Positions 46,717-57,650 of a DNA stretch of 64,000 nt are shown here, piece after piece (the first letter of the stretch is position 1; each line of letters opens with the position of its first letter). The notes under the pieces are model-generated. The model searched no databases, was not told the origin of the DNA, and worked only from the letters and a program-made list of their open reading frames with translations. The stretch lies in the NCBI RefSeq assembly GCF_004011695.2, contig NC_082410.1, forward strand, positions 1,364,001-1,428,000. Reading direction: 5' to 3'. The translations under genes were made by a program, and so were the position numbers. Origin of the DNA: Ascochyta rabiei. Taxonomy: Eukaryota > Ascomycota > Dothideomycetes > Pleosporales > Didymellaceae.

Positions 46717-47362
46717 TTGCAAGCGTCTGGATATGAGCATTCTTTTGGGCGTATGGATCACTGTGTTTCTAGAATGCGATACCCGGCATAAAGCCACTTG
46801 CGAATACAATGTCGAGTTTTACACATTCACGAACAGTGTGTATGCGGATCAAAATGAGGTTAGCGCTCTGCAATGCAGCAGGTGCGTCACTTTCCTTAGT
46901 GTAATTGATCATCTGCGCGTCAGGCAACCTCATATACGAACATCACAGCTTTTCGCATACTGCCAGCTGAACATGGCTACTTGAATCTGTGTTCTCAACA
47001 TCTTGCTCGCTTTGGTATTGCCTTGCCTCTGACACTGTTACCGATGATCGGTCCCGACGTTGTACTGTGGGCAAATCAGCATATACGACTGTCACTTCGA
47101 TTCTATTTAGGGTCAAACGTGTGGGGAACAATACTGCAGTATGCGCAACACTCGTAGGAAGCAACAAACCCCTCTCTGAGGGTCACACAGGGTCCGCAAC
47201 AACTGTGCAACTGTAACGTTGCACTACATCAACCAGCCTCGCGTACGCACTTGTGTTGCCACGTCAGCCTCCACCTTGAATCGTCTGTTCCAAGCGCTAC
47301 CAGCTTTCGGACCGTTAGCTTTCTACAGCGTGGTGTATCACTACTTCAACACTTCTTACGAT
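46717..47362. other. Intergenic, about 0.65 kb
   Basis: Between the Ame1-like gene and the F-box-like gene. The downstream frame is already open from 47219 but lacks an ATG before 47363. Confidence 0.5.
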
Positions 47363-48886
47363 ATGCCTTTACCGGTCGGCCAATCAGATGCTCAGCCCTG
47401 CGCTACATTGTCTGATAGTGCCAGGAAAAATATGTCAGAGGTAGCAACGTCCACCTCTGCACTGCCAACAAGGCGTGGCTCCCGCAATCCAGCAAATATG
47501 TTGTGGACCAAAACGACCCAACGCGAGATCTTCATTCAACACCTGACGAACTGGGCATCACATCATGATTCGTCCACCTACTTCCATGGTAGTATTAGTC
47601 TCCATCCACAAGGCGTTATTACAGGAGAAGTAGTGGGACTGGGCAAGTCTGTCAACTGCATTTTGACCAGTTCATCTTCTGCGAGTACAAGTAAAAAGGT
47701 CGTCATCCGCCTCTTTCAGTCACAGCAGTACAGCGGTGACAGCCGACAGCAAACGCTGTCTGGTGCGGAAAGCTGGACTGGTCGCGAGATATGCCGAAGA
47801 CGGATGATGGTACCCTACAACCTCATTATTCGCAGCGGATCAGGTTGGGTGACAGCTTGCGAATTCCTCAATAAGCACTACTTTGCACATCTCGCAAAAA
47901 TGGACGCGCAAGTAGCAAAATCAAATGCCCAGGCTCTAAAACGGGATGCGCCTGTAGCTCCTCTATCTCCTCAACGAACTACACGGATACCCTTGAACGC
48001 CAGCAACATCAACTGGGACTCGGCATTCACTTTGTCCGAACAGGACATCGCAGCTCGAGCCCCTTTAAGGCTTCTTGAAAAGGACACTGTCACGATCAGT
48101 CCACTATTTCGTCCTTTCCTTAGACTCCCCCTCGAACTTCAGGATGCAATCCTTTATCTGGCTGTAGGATATACGGGCAGCATTAGTTTCACGCACAAAA
48201 GATGTGTGCTGGGTGTCTCGGTTGCGCCCAAACCGCCGATTACAATGTCGACCCTATTCCTGATATCAAAGGCCGTCAACGAACACATGGCTGCCCATGT
48301 CTTCCGCAGCACAAATTTCCACTTCGGCACAACAGGACTCACGAAATTCTTGTGGCAGCTGGGGCCTCTCAATCGCTCCAGACTCCAGCATTTGTCACTA
48401 CATTTTGGCAGAGGCTCCCTATTGCACTGCATACGATGGCTAGCGCCAGACTTGGTCTACGAACTGTTCGAGCCGCCAGTTGTAACCGATCCTGTAAACC
48501 TAACGCATTTCTGGCGATGTCAGCTCCGAGATCTGATGGAAGAACTGAATCTCTTGACCCTTACGATCGATATCAAGGACGTTCCACTGACCGATGTGCC
48601 TATGCTTTTCAGGATCCTTCAGACTGCGACAAGAAGTGTCGAGCGCATACGGGTCATCGACAATCAGGTCCGGTCAGGCGCTCTCAGTGACAACTTTGCG
48701 CAAGGTCTTCCCTCTAGTTTCAGAAACATGCCAGAAGCTACTTGGAGGGCATTGAGTCTGAACTATCATGCTAATCACAAATATCGCAATTGGTACATGA
48801 AACCTGCATGGCAGGCTCGTGACGTGGATCATCGTCCAGCCCTGGATGCATCGATGGACAAGGAATGCGCGTTCTTTGATTCTTAG
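47363..48886 (+). CDS. Hypothetical protein with an F-box-like motif
   Basis: A single-exon 507-residue protein; the start is the first ATG in the frame (MPLPVGQSDAQP), though the frame is open upstream to 47219. I recognise no full family. Around the middle is FLRLPLELQDAILYLAVG, which resembles the start of an F-box (LPxELxxxI), followed by regularly spaced Leu-rich helices (TTGLTKFLWQLGPLNRSRLQHLSLHF) like the C-terminal part of many dothideomycete F-box-like proteins. The N-terminal ~150 residues contain a beta-rich segment (STYFHGSISLHPQGVITGEVVGL). If the motif is real, the protein could be an SCF ubiquitin-ligase adaptor; that is inference. Confidence 0.6.
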   Translation: MPLPVGQSDAQPCATLSDSARKNMSEVATSTSALPTRRGSRNPANMLWTKTTQREIFIQHLTNWASHHDSSTYFHGSISLHPQGVITGEVVGLGKSVNCILTSSSSASTSKKVVIRLFQSQQYSGDSRQQTLSGAESWTGREICRRRMMVPYNLIIRSGSGWVTACEFLNKHYFAHLAKMDAQVAKSNAQALKRDAPVAPLSPQRTTRIPLNASNINWDSAFTLSEQDIAARAPLRLLEKDTVTISPLFRPFLRLPLELQDAILYLAVGYTGSISFTHKRCVLGVSVAPKPPITMSTLFLISKAVNEHMAAHVFRSTNFHFGTTGLTKFLWQLGPLNRSRLQHLSLHFGRGSLLHCIRWLAPDLVYELFEPPVVTDPVNLTHFWRCQLRDLMEELNLLTLTIDIKDVPLTDVPMLFRILQTATRSVERIRVIDNQVRSGALSDNFAQGLPSSFRNMPEATWRALSLNYHANHKYRNWYMKPAWQARDVDHRPALDASMDKECAFFDS

Positions 48887-49095
48887 GAGGGTAAAGAGGA
48901 GTCTAGAGACAAGCGTCTGAAATCTACAGCGCTTGGTGCGTCACCTAAAGAGGCGTCAAGATGGTGTCACATGCATGTTTCGTTAGGACCAACAGCAGCA
49001 GCAAGCACATGTAACTATGTTTCAGAGCATCTTGTTGGGGGGACCTACGTGCGTCTTGCATCTTAGTATGTACTGCCACTCACGAGCCCACCACA

Positions 49096-49839
49096 TCACT
49101 TCCCATGCTTCTTCTTGATTTCATTCTGCCCCTTCATAACCCACCCTTTAAATGGATCGTCAACATTCGGATCCCTCCTTAGCTTAACAATCTGATCCTC
49201 TCCACTCGGCACGCGCAATCCCCTCCTGACCGCCTCCCTCTCCTCAATCCCCTCACTCCACTTCTTCAGCCTCGGAAATTGCTCCAAATCCACCCCGGCC
49301 CACGGTCCCCAGCGCACCCACGTGAACGTGCTCATATCCGCAATACTATATTTCCCACCGTTCGCGCCGACCAGGTACTCTCTACCGTCCAGCCGCTCCT
49401 CGAGGACCGAGTAGAGCCGCTTCGTCTCGTTCTGGTAGCGGTCGACACCGTACTGTATCTTCTCGGGCGCGTAGCGGTAGAAGTGATTCGCCTGGCCCTG
49501 AATAGGCCCCACGCCTGCGTTCTGGAAAAACAGCCACTGCAGCATCTCGCTCTTCTCGTCTGCGTCTTGGAACGAGAATGCAAAGTCCTGGTCGTAGTGC
49601 TCCGCTAGATAGAGGAATATGGCTCCGGATTCGAAGACGGGGAAGTCGTTGCGCGAGTGGTCGACGATGGCGGGGATGCGGCCATTGGGGTTGATCTTGA
49701 GGAAGTCGGGTTTCTTCTGGTCGTCGGCGCCGAGGTCGATTGATGTTGTCGTGTACGAGATGCCGAGTTCTTCGAGGAAGATGGATATTTTTTGGCCGTT
49801 GGGTGTTGCGGACGTGAGGAGCTCGATGTTCGGTGCCAT
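49096..49839 (-). CDS. Glutathione S-transferase, Ure2-like
   Basis: An intron-free, 247-residue cytosolic GST. The N-terminal thioredoxin fold shows PNGQKISIFLEELG (the Asn of the Ure2p-type active site region), the cis-proline in NGRIPAIVDH and the glutathione-binding FESGAIFLYLAEHY. The C-terminal helical domain includes WLFFQNAGVGPIQGQANHFYRYAPE and YSIADMSTFTWVRW, strongly characteristic of fungal Ure2-like/GstA enzymes that detoxify electrophiles and peroxides. Length is standard. There is no prion-like N-terminal extension as in yeast Ure2. Confidence 0.94.
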   Translation of the reverse strand: MAPNIELLTSATPNGQKISIFLEELGISYTTTSIDLGADDQKKPDFLKINPNGRIPAIVDHSRNDFPVFESGAIFLYLAEHYDQDFAFSFQDADEKSEMLQWLFFQNAGVGPIQGQANHFYRYAPEKIQYGVDRYQNETKRLYSVLEERLDGREYLVGANGGKYSIADMSTFTWVRWGPWAGVDLEQFPRLKKWSEGIEEREAVRRGLRVPSGEDQIVKLRRDPNVDDPFKGWVMKGQNEIKKKHGK

Positions 49840-50243
49840 GGTGTTTGATGTATGTGCCGAATAAGTATGGATCGCGAATTTCTAGCTTATGGGCTGTTGT
49901 GTACGTATGTTCTAAACTCATTTGAGTTACCGTGTTGCTGCGAGCACAATGATTAGTGAGGCTCATGATGACGTAAGGCTGATGGAGTCGCGTCCCGGTA
50001 ATATTTGATCTGATTAGTAGGTTTATCAAGCGGCTTCACGATGCTTTGAGGGTAATAAGACCCATGAAGGCGACGCGGGATCCGATGCTCAATATTCTCA
50101 AACGAACAGACTTGCTTCTATTGACCTAACAATTCTATCACTCTACTCTGGTATAAAGCAACCCGTACATCCCAGTCGGGTGTGCTTTGACTAGCGGCAT
50201 AAAAAGAAAAGAAACCCTCGTCAAGCTCATATCAACGTTACAT
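49840..50243. other. Intergenic, about 0.4 kb
   Basis: GST promoter and 3' flank of the glyoxal oxidase gene; nothing further seen. Confidence 0.5.
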
Positions 50244-52685
50244 TTACGAGACGCTGACGAACTGACCCATAGCAGGGACACCGTCAACGAGGACGTAGAC
50301 AACGTAAGGACCGGCCGGTGCAATGCTCCTGTTAGGAGGCATGGTGACGGTAATGGTCTGGGCGGTGGCACCGGCCTTGAAGCCAGTGTTGTCGAGGAAC
50401 AACAGACGGTGGCCCATGTGGACGGAGTGGGTGACGAAACCACCGTAGTAGAGGGAAACCTTGACAGCCTTGGAGTTGGCAGGGGCGCTGAAGTTGATGG
50501 TGAACGTGGAACCATCAGCCTTGAGTGCCTTGGTGGAGATCTGGACCGCGGAAGGACGGGCAGGGTTGCCCTGGAGGTAGGGAGGGGTGTAGATCTCATT
50601 GCGGAACTCGGTGACATAGGGGTCCTTAGCGGTGGGCTGGAGGACGGGCTGCTCTACGGGGTTGGATCCAGAGATCAGGAGGGTACCGTCGAGGAGGAGA
50701 AGAGCAACACTGTGGTAGAGACGGGCAATGGTCGACTTGGGACCAGTGGTGAAGCGCTTGCCCTTGGGCTGGTTAGGGTCGTAGAGAAGAACCTCGAGAG
50801 CAGGGTCCTGAGCAACACCGAAACCTTGAGCACCCTCCTGAGCACCGTTGACCCAGACGATAGTGCCATCGGCAAGAAGAGTTCCTTCAACCATACCACG
50901 GCCTTCAGGCATAGAATCCAACTCCCAGGTGGGGTTGGCGTCAAGGGGCTTGATGCGACCGCAAGATGGGTCAGCAGGGGCAGTGATGTCCTGGTAAGGG
51001 CCACCGCCGCAGATGATAATATCAGGGTTCCACTGGTTAGCGCTGGAAAGGGGCATCATAACGGAACCACCGGTGTTGGGGTATGTGCGGTAGGTACCGG
51101 GAAGGTCAGGAAGAGTGCGAACGACATTGCCGGTGTTGACGTTAAAAATCTCGGCAGACTTTGAGACCTGAACGAACAGATTTCCGTCCTTCATTAAATG
51201 GAGGAACGGGTACATGTAGTAAGGCTGGTTCTTGCTGAGAATCTCCATGTTGATGGACTTGCCCTGGGGCGAACCGTCGGCGTTGAGGATCTCGTAGGTA
51301 GGATTGTTGTTCTCAGGCTTGGTAGGGTCGAGACCGTTCAGGGAGCCGGAAGCGACAAAGATCTGGTTGTTAGGCATGATCTGAGCAGTTGCGTACCAAC
51401 GGGCCGTGTCGAGCTTTGAGCCGGGCTCACTCCATGCCTGACCGTCCAGAGAAGCATCGGTGGCAGATCGCTTCAGGAAACGGATGCCCTTGAAACCATC
51501 ACCAACGGTGGGGTCAATGAAGTCGAGAGGGGCATTGCCACCAAGAGAAACGAAACGTCCATCAGCGAGGAAAATACCGCCGGAGCAGAAAGCGTTGGTC
51601 TTGTAAGCCAGAGGAGTCAACTTCTGCGTAACAGGGTCGTACTCTGAAGAGTAAGCGTACTGTCCATTAGCGAGCTTGAGCTCGGTGTAGTTCTCGACCT
51701 TGTCCAGGAAGACAACCTTGCCGTTGGGCATCAGACCGGCGTGCATAGCAGGGACACCGGAGCGACCCTTGATAACAATCGATCCAGGCTTAGCAGCAGC
51801 GGGAGCAGGGCTAGCCTTGGGGGCAGGCACGGCAGGCGTGTTGACACAGGGACCGGACTGGCAACCCTCACCGCAGTGAGCGGTGGTGTTACCACAGTAT
51901 CCGTACATGCTGCAGCACGATCCTTGGGCCCAGGTACCACACACGGTATCTCCGAAAGTGGCACCGCAGCTTCCATCGAGGGTTTGAACATGAGTAGGGG
52001 TGACAGGGGTGACCCCGACGCTGGAGGGCTTGCCAATTACGGGCTCGCCGGAGGTGGTGATGGAGGGGGGACGGGTGGCAGTAGCGGTGGGAACAGTAGG
52101 CTTGACGGTGGTAGCATCCTTGCAGCCGTTCTGGCAGCCATCAGCAACGAGACAGTGACCGTCAGTGGAACCGCAGTATCCGTAGGAACTGCAGCACCCG
52201 CCATAAGCGCCGTTGGCATCGCACGTAGCACCGCCGAAGTCCTTACCGCAGCGACCGTCGTCCCGAGCAGGGACTGCGGCAGCCTTGGGGACGCCGGGAC
52301 CGGGAGGAGTATTTTCGCAGCCGGAGAGACAGCCAGTTCCGCAGTGACCCTCGGTGTTTCCGCACCATCCGTACTGCGAACAACAGCTTCCACTGTAGAC
52401 GGTGCTTTTGGGGTCGCAAAGCAGGTTGCCGTTGGCAGGTCCGCACTGGCCGTCCTGAGAGTACTTGGTCTGCCTCTTCTCGGGGACGATTTGGAGGTGG
52501 GAAGAAGATATCTTGGAGTGGTCGCTCTTGATGTCGGCGACACACATGTTGTCCTCACCGCAGTGCTGTCCGGTCAAGCAGCGGCTAGGGGCGTTGATGT
52601 CGCAGGTAGGATTGACCCAGCTGAAATTGATGTTGGCTGAGGCGAGCCCGGCGAAGGCGCCGAAGGCAAGGATAGAGGTCCTCAT
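50244..52685 (-). CDS. Glyoxal oxidase-like copper radical oxidase (AA5_1) with three CBM18 chitin-binding modules
   Basis: A secreted, intron-free 813-residue enzyme. I start it at the second ATG (52685), which gives the signal peptide MRTSILAFGAFAGLASA; an in-frame ATG at 52718 would add 11 residues before it. Three hevein-type modules follow near residues 90-123, 146-188 and 240-280, each with the CCSxYGxCG core. The seven-bladed oxidase domain carries the Cys367-Tyr431 pair expected to form the thioether radical cofactor (NAFCSGG, ARWYATAQ) and the copper ligands Tyr657-His658 (ARLYHSVALLL) and His753 (VTHSVHMGHR). Such enzymes oxidise aldehydes to acids and release H2O2; the chitin-binding modules would tether this to chitin, including the fungus's own wall. 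Codon use is strongly C-ending, leaving long antisense open frames, consistent with high expression. Confidence 0.95.
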   Translation of the reverse strand: MRTSILAFGAFAGLASANINFSWVNPTCDINAPSRCLTGQHCGEDNMCVADIKSDHSKISSSHLQIVPEKRQTKYSQDGQCGPANGNLLCDPKSTVYSGSCCSQYGWCGNTEGHCGTGCLSGCENTPPGPGVPKAAAVPARDDGRCGKDFGGATCDANGAYGGCCSSYGYCGSTDGHCLVADGCQNGCKDATTVKPTVPTATATRPPSITTSGEPVIGKPSSVGVTPVTPTHVQTLDGSCGATFGDTVCGTWAQGSCCSMYGYCGNTTAHCGEGCQSGPCVNTPAVPAPKASPAPAAAKPGSIVIKGRSGVPAMHAGLMPNGKVVFLDKVENYTELKLANGQYAYSSEYDPVTQKLTPLAYKTNAFCSGGIFLADGRFVSLGGNAPLDFIDPTVGDGFKGIRFLKRSATDASLDGQAWSEPGSKLDTARWYATAQIMPNNQIFVASGSLNGLDPTKPENNNPTYEILNADGSPQGKSINMEILSKNQPYYMYPFLHLMKDGNLFVQVSKSAEIFNVNTGNVVRTLPDLPGTYRTYPNTGGSVMMPLSSANQWNPDIIICGGGPYQDITAPADPSCGRIKPLDANPTWELDSMPEGRGMVEGTLLADGTIVWVNGAQEGAQGFGVAQDPALEVLLYDPNQPKGKRFTTGPKSTIARLYHSVALLLLDGTLLISGSNPVEQPVLQPTAKDPYVTEFRNEIYTPPYLQGNPARPSAVQISTKALKADGSTFTINFSAPANSKAVKVSLYYGGFVTHSVHMGHRLLFLDNTGFKAGATAQTITVTMPPNRSIAPAGPYVVYVLVDGVPAMGQFVSVS

Positions 52686-54385
52686 CGTTGATGGAGATCT
52701 AATACTGAAGGTAAGCATACGCTCACTGTAAGAACCGAGATGTTGGTTCGATGGAGAGAAGCGTGGCTGCAGCCAACTTCAAAGCACTCAGCCATTGAAC
52801 GCTGTTGATAGTCGTGTTTGGCACCCACGTGTTGGTGTTCCCAATGTAATAGCAAACACGTGCAGCATAGTGTGTGGGGAAAGAACGTACCAATGAGCCA
52901 ATGGAAGATGCACTGGTTTATGATATCTTGAGGTAGTGGCGATTTGAAAGCGGAGAACCGAAGTCGAATATGTATTAACGCGGATGTAGTCGAGAGGTAA
53001 GGATTGAGTACGAGCACCGTTTTGTCGATGCAAGGAAGATTCGGGTATTAGGTGCGTAAGGCGAGCGAGAGTCGATTACAGCAAAGCTTAACGAGTGTCT
53101 AAGTACTAATGAAAGTACTCTGGGTGCTGAAGGCAAGGGACTTGACGGTCTGCCTACAACGAGCGTGGTAGGGAAAAAGTCGTGGGAGGACTGCGGTCAA
53201 GTAGTTATGTCCAGCGTCTCTGGAGTGGTTCAGGCCGCCTTCTAGTCACGTCTCTGGACATGGCGTCGAAAGATGGGCGCCGTTTGACGCAGTAGTCCAA
53301 TGGGAAGATCGGAATAAGGCCGAATGCGGACGCAGCGGTAATTTTCTGGGAAGCACGGCCACTGCTAGGGCTGCCAGGGTGTGATCATCCTCGAGGTTAC
53401 CGTCTATTTCTGGGCGTAAGGATTGGCTGGCAACGCGGCTTGAACACGAGCGTTAGGCAAACAGCATGTTTGGCACGAGATAGGAGCGTCTGCTCGAGCT
53501 GGGCATTGGTGATGCGTGTCACTCACTGTGCCTGGCGCGCCGTACCGTGTCACCGAGTCACGCAGTGGTTTGGTCACGAGGTTGATGGTCCTTCGCGCTG
53601 AAAAGCTTGCCGCCAGTCGGGCGATGGAGTGTAGCGAGAAGCTTAGGTTGGTCAAGCATTGAGCGGTATCCAGCGGTGCGAAGCAGAGATTGCAGCTGAA
53701 GTCATGCTCTAGCTCAGATGAGGAAGGGGTCAGGGGAAAATTCCTACACCGGCGATAGGAATCGGCTTAGCGCACCGAGTCCCCAAGGACACCAAGAACC
53801 TCCAAGACAACGAAACAAGACAACACTTCTCTCTCTATTTACGTCAGACACACCAGCGCCGAGCGGAGACAATGCTGCTGTGTCCAGGTTGAAGGGCTGA
53901 GCTGTGTCCCAAACATAGCAAATGAAGCGGCCCGGAACAGGGCCTGCACAGCTCTTCCCACGCCTCGTATCTTCACACAAGCCCAGTCCAATTCGGGCTT
54001 TTTGGCACCACCGCACCACACGCGACCATGACAAGCTTTCGTGACAACCGACGGATGGCACGCGGTCGAGGGTAAGCACTGCTGGCCGACATGGCTGTTC
54101 GCCGCCTAGCCTCATTGAAGATCAGCCTGACGTGTCTTCAGGCGCTGATCGCTGTGCTATCGCCCCGCAACTTTGGCGAACATCGTATCTAAGAGATTGC
54201 GCTCATGCGTTCATGCGTTCATAAACAAAGCGTCCGACAGACCGACGAGAACTCCTTCCAATCTCAGCAAACACGATGTCTGACGTCGCCGTGACTAACG
54301 ATCAATTGCCGTGTGCTGCCGGTGCTGCCGAGACCATCGACCCTCATTCGCACCAACCCCCATGCATCGACGAAGTGGCCCGAAT
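52686..54385. other. Intergenic, about 1.7 kb
   Basis: Promoter side of the glyoxal oxidase gene up to the left end of the inverted-repeat element. Open frames are short and unconvincing. Confidence 0.5.
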
Positions 54386-54903
54386 GGAGGGGTTTAGATG
54401 ATCGGGTTTTCCGTGACAGATAGCTGTTTCCGTTGATAAGTCAGCAGGGTGGCGTAAGACTAGTCAGGGGGCCCGACTAGACAGTCTGTTCCAAGTTAGA
54501 TGAGACGAAAACGACACTACCCTCTTGGCGTACAAATACAAGTTTACGATAAACTTGGGGTAAACTTGTAGGGTAAACTGGATTTTTCGCTGTAAGCTAA
54601 TTAGTTACTGGAGTTGAAAGATGGGTGACCTGCTGGGTTCACAAACCTATAGCTAACAGCTTAACCCTAGCACCCTTGCATGGGTGGCCAAGCAGGCTTC
54701 TAAAATTAAGGCCTAGCAACAGCCTTTACTGACGTGAATATTTTAGATTACAGTTTTTATCTAAACCCCTCTTCTGCAGCGTGCAGTTTCTGTCTTATCC
54801 GAAGTCCCTCCAGCACCAGTCAGGGGTGAGCGTTACGCCAAACTACCCCTGGATAGTTTCCGGCGTATAGTAACGACTCGAATATTTTCATCTAAACCCC
54901 TCC
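54386..54903. mobile_element. Non-autonomous DNA transposon (MITE-like), 518 bp
   Basis: Perfect 16-bp terminal inverted repeats GGAGGGGTTTAGATGA (54386-54401) and its reverse complement (54888-54903), flanked on both sides by AAT (54383-54385 and 54904-54906), a 3-bp target-site duplication. The interior has no coding capacity. It contains a second, internal copy of the right-end sequence (around 54736-54772, GAATATTTT...ATCTAAACCCCTC) and a palindrome CAAGTTTA-CGA-TAAACTTG near 54540-54560. A 3-bp duplication fits PIF/Harbinger-type mobilisation, but the family is inferred. The preserved ends and duplication suggest a fairly recent insertion. Confidence 0.8.
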
Positions 54904-57650
54904 AATCCTTTGTACGTCTTTCTCCGCCAGATCTGCCCATCTCCACGACTAGTGCGTACCATTCAACTGAACGCGAAGCATCCGCAAGCATGTGCAGGCA
55001 GCGCAGCTCTTCGAGGATTTCGTGCGCATGATGGGCAGATGGTTGTCTCTTTGCTCTGCAATACCACCTTAAAGACCTGACACTTTTTGCTGCTCTCCAC
55101 CAGGGGCAGGTCGCCGGATCGAGACGCCTTGCCGACTTTGGATAGCGGTATCATCGAGCTCCCATCTCCCGTCCCTCCACCCTGGGGGCACGCCGTCTCT
55201 GTGTCGTTGCTTCCTGGAGCACCACGAGCGTCTTCAGGCGTGCCGTCGTGGATAGCGGCCAGTGCGGGCCGGTAAGAGACTCGGTTCAAGCCCAAGCGAC
55301 TGCTTCCTCGCAGTAGTTCCTGGCTTGCCGATGCGCTTGCTTTTGTTCGCCTCTTGTACATCGCCCTTCGTACCTGACGATCCTGCTGCAGGAGACTTAG
55401 TGTTGTCGGTCCTGGGTGGGGTCAATCTGCCTTCTTGCGCAAGCGGCGTAATCGAAGGGTGCAAAGGGTTCTGGGGATTGTTCGGGCTGTCGGCAGCGCG
55501 ATCAAAGCTGCATGAGGAGTGCTTCGTGAAGAAGCTGTCGCCGCACTGCAACTAATTCGTATCGGTCATACAGAGTCTAAATGAGCTCAATGAAAGTGTA
55601 CTACTCGCAGGACCCAGTGACACATTCTGTCCACTGTTGTCAGCTACCATTTGATATCTACGAATACGACTTGCCAACATGACTGTCATTCAAACAGAGA
55701 TCTGTGCTCTGCAATGAGACGAGCAGCTCGTCCTCATCCTGATCATCACCATTGTCGTCTCCTTCACCGCTTCTTCCTTTGGTCTCGAGGCTGCATGTGC
55801 AAATGTAGGTATCCGTGGAGTATGTGCACTCTCTTTGACCGACATTCTGCAACCGGAGAAAAGACAACTTGCCCGATGGCCTTTCACGAGGACACTGTTA
55901 AAGGCCGGGCGGAAAAAGCGAGCTGTGAGCTTCTCACAGACGTGAATCTACACACGAATACGTGCAGCAGCGAACTCAATGAATCGAGATACTACCAGAA
56001 ACTTCAATCCGCCACAATCTAAAAGTGGCACCTGCATAGCTGTTCTCTCAAAACAGTTTGCGGCGCATAAGTTGTCCACATGACAAGTGACATCTTGAGA
56101 TGATGCCTCTTCTCGATCGAACTTGCATCAGCAGCCTCCACCAAGTATCTACGAACAAGGACGCTGTTCTCTGCATAGTCTCACCGCCAGTTATGACGCA
56201 TCGCCAGCCTTCTCTGTGCCACGGCCGCCGTCCACATCATATTCGCAAACAAACATCACAACCATGACGGTGATCAGACTGCTGTGGAATTGAAGGACTG
56301 CGTGGGCTAACCCTAAGCCGTCGAGAAGGTGTCGAGGATCCACGGAGGCGCCTGCCAGACCTCGTGTAACCTTTGCCCACAAAGCCCACATTGCGTACAC
56401 AGCATCTACAACCGAGATTGACTGCTGCAGGAACCTCCACATTTTATCTTGTGCCCTCGACATTACCAGATGCGCTGCATACCCGCCCCCAATGCGACGT
56501 CGTCGCTAGGCCAGACGACCAGAGAACGGGTACACGGAATCCGCAGAGTTGCACGGTTGTGGCAAAACATGCAGACCCAGCCTCCAAAATGTTGTTATTA
56601 CAGCGTAAGTCATGCTGCGCAAGCTGTCTGCTCGAAACAGAGATAGAGGTACAATGTCATCTCAGTGCAGAGGTGTATGTTTGTGAGTTTTATGTAGATG
56701 ATCACGCCACCAATGCTTCTCTTTCCCATCATGCTACTAAATTCTTCGCTTTAGTTGTCCGGACACTTCGCTTTAAAATAAAATAAACGTAGGACATGCA
56801 ATCACTTAATCCAGCAGTGGTCGTGCCTTGCATCGCCTCCACGAAATGGAAGGTGACCGATGCACACGTGACCTTTATTTGACGTCGCACGCGTCACCGC
56901 CTTACACCATGCTCTGCAAACCAAAATAGAACGCACAGTTAAGCGCCAGGATCCCGACTCTTGCCTCGACGTGTGGGTTGCGCAAATGCAAGCATATCGC
57001 TGTGGGCGTTGGCATCGACATGGATGAGGCGTCAATTTCATGAATTGTTGAGTGGCACGTGAGTGGTTGCGAACTGGGAGGGGGGGCCTGCTGCTTACTG
57101 GTTGTTGAAGTCTGGGTCGGAGAAGGCCATACTTAGCCTTAGCCCTAACTTCAGCCACATGACCAACTAGCTGTTCCGTTGGTTGTTTATGATTTGTTGC
57201 CGCGGCCAAATGCTCAGAATGCAGCTGAGCGATGATAATCGCGTTAGAATGGCATCTGGTGCTTGCAGTTGTCGCTTCCAAGTCGTAATCGTTGTTGATC
57301 GCTTCTGATGTTGATGGATCTCGATGGTGATCACAACAAAACAAACATTCCGTCTCAGTCACTCGCCTCGATCACAAGACCTCCCCAAAAGCAGATCTCT
57401 CTCTATGCTTAATTGAAAAACAAAAAACATCGTTGCATCTGGCCGTAGCCTATGCCTCGTGATCATCGTAATAATGCCGCTGTACAATTGTAAAGAGACC
57501 CAATGTAACAGAACAGATAAAAACACAATCACAGGCTATGCCCCCTCGTCGTCTACAGTACGCCAAAAAACGTAATCAGACCAAAGTTGTCAACACCAGA
57601 GACACCCGCATCGTCATCATCATCATCATCATTATCAAGTCGTGAAAAGA
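54904..57650. other. Gene-poor region, 2.7 kb
   Basis: No gene is supported. GC-rich overlapping frames at 54963-55551 and minus-strand frames at 56191-56463 and 56802-57362 were considered and not accepted. Confidence 0.45.
57610..57636. repeat. ATC microsatellite
   Basis: A short run of ATC/CAT triplets 15-40 bp beyond the stop codon of the downstream minus-strand gene, so probably in its 3' UTR. Confidence 0.8.

Noticed and set aside
50187..51164. 325-codon plus-strand frame
   Set aside because: Antisense shadow of the codon-biased glyoxal oxidase gene; the same holds for 51741-52640.
54963..55551. Overlapping GC-rich minus-strand frames (105 and 132 codons)
   Set aside because: I could not join them with a frame-consistent intron, and neither resembles a known family; next to a transposon end, chance frames are likely.
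56802..57362. 186-codon minus-strand frame
   Set aside because: Composition is His/Thr/Arg-rich without domains; no splice or homology support.
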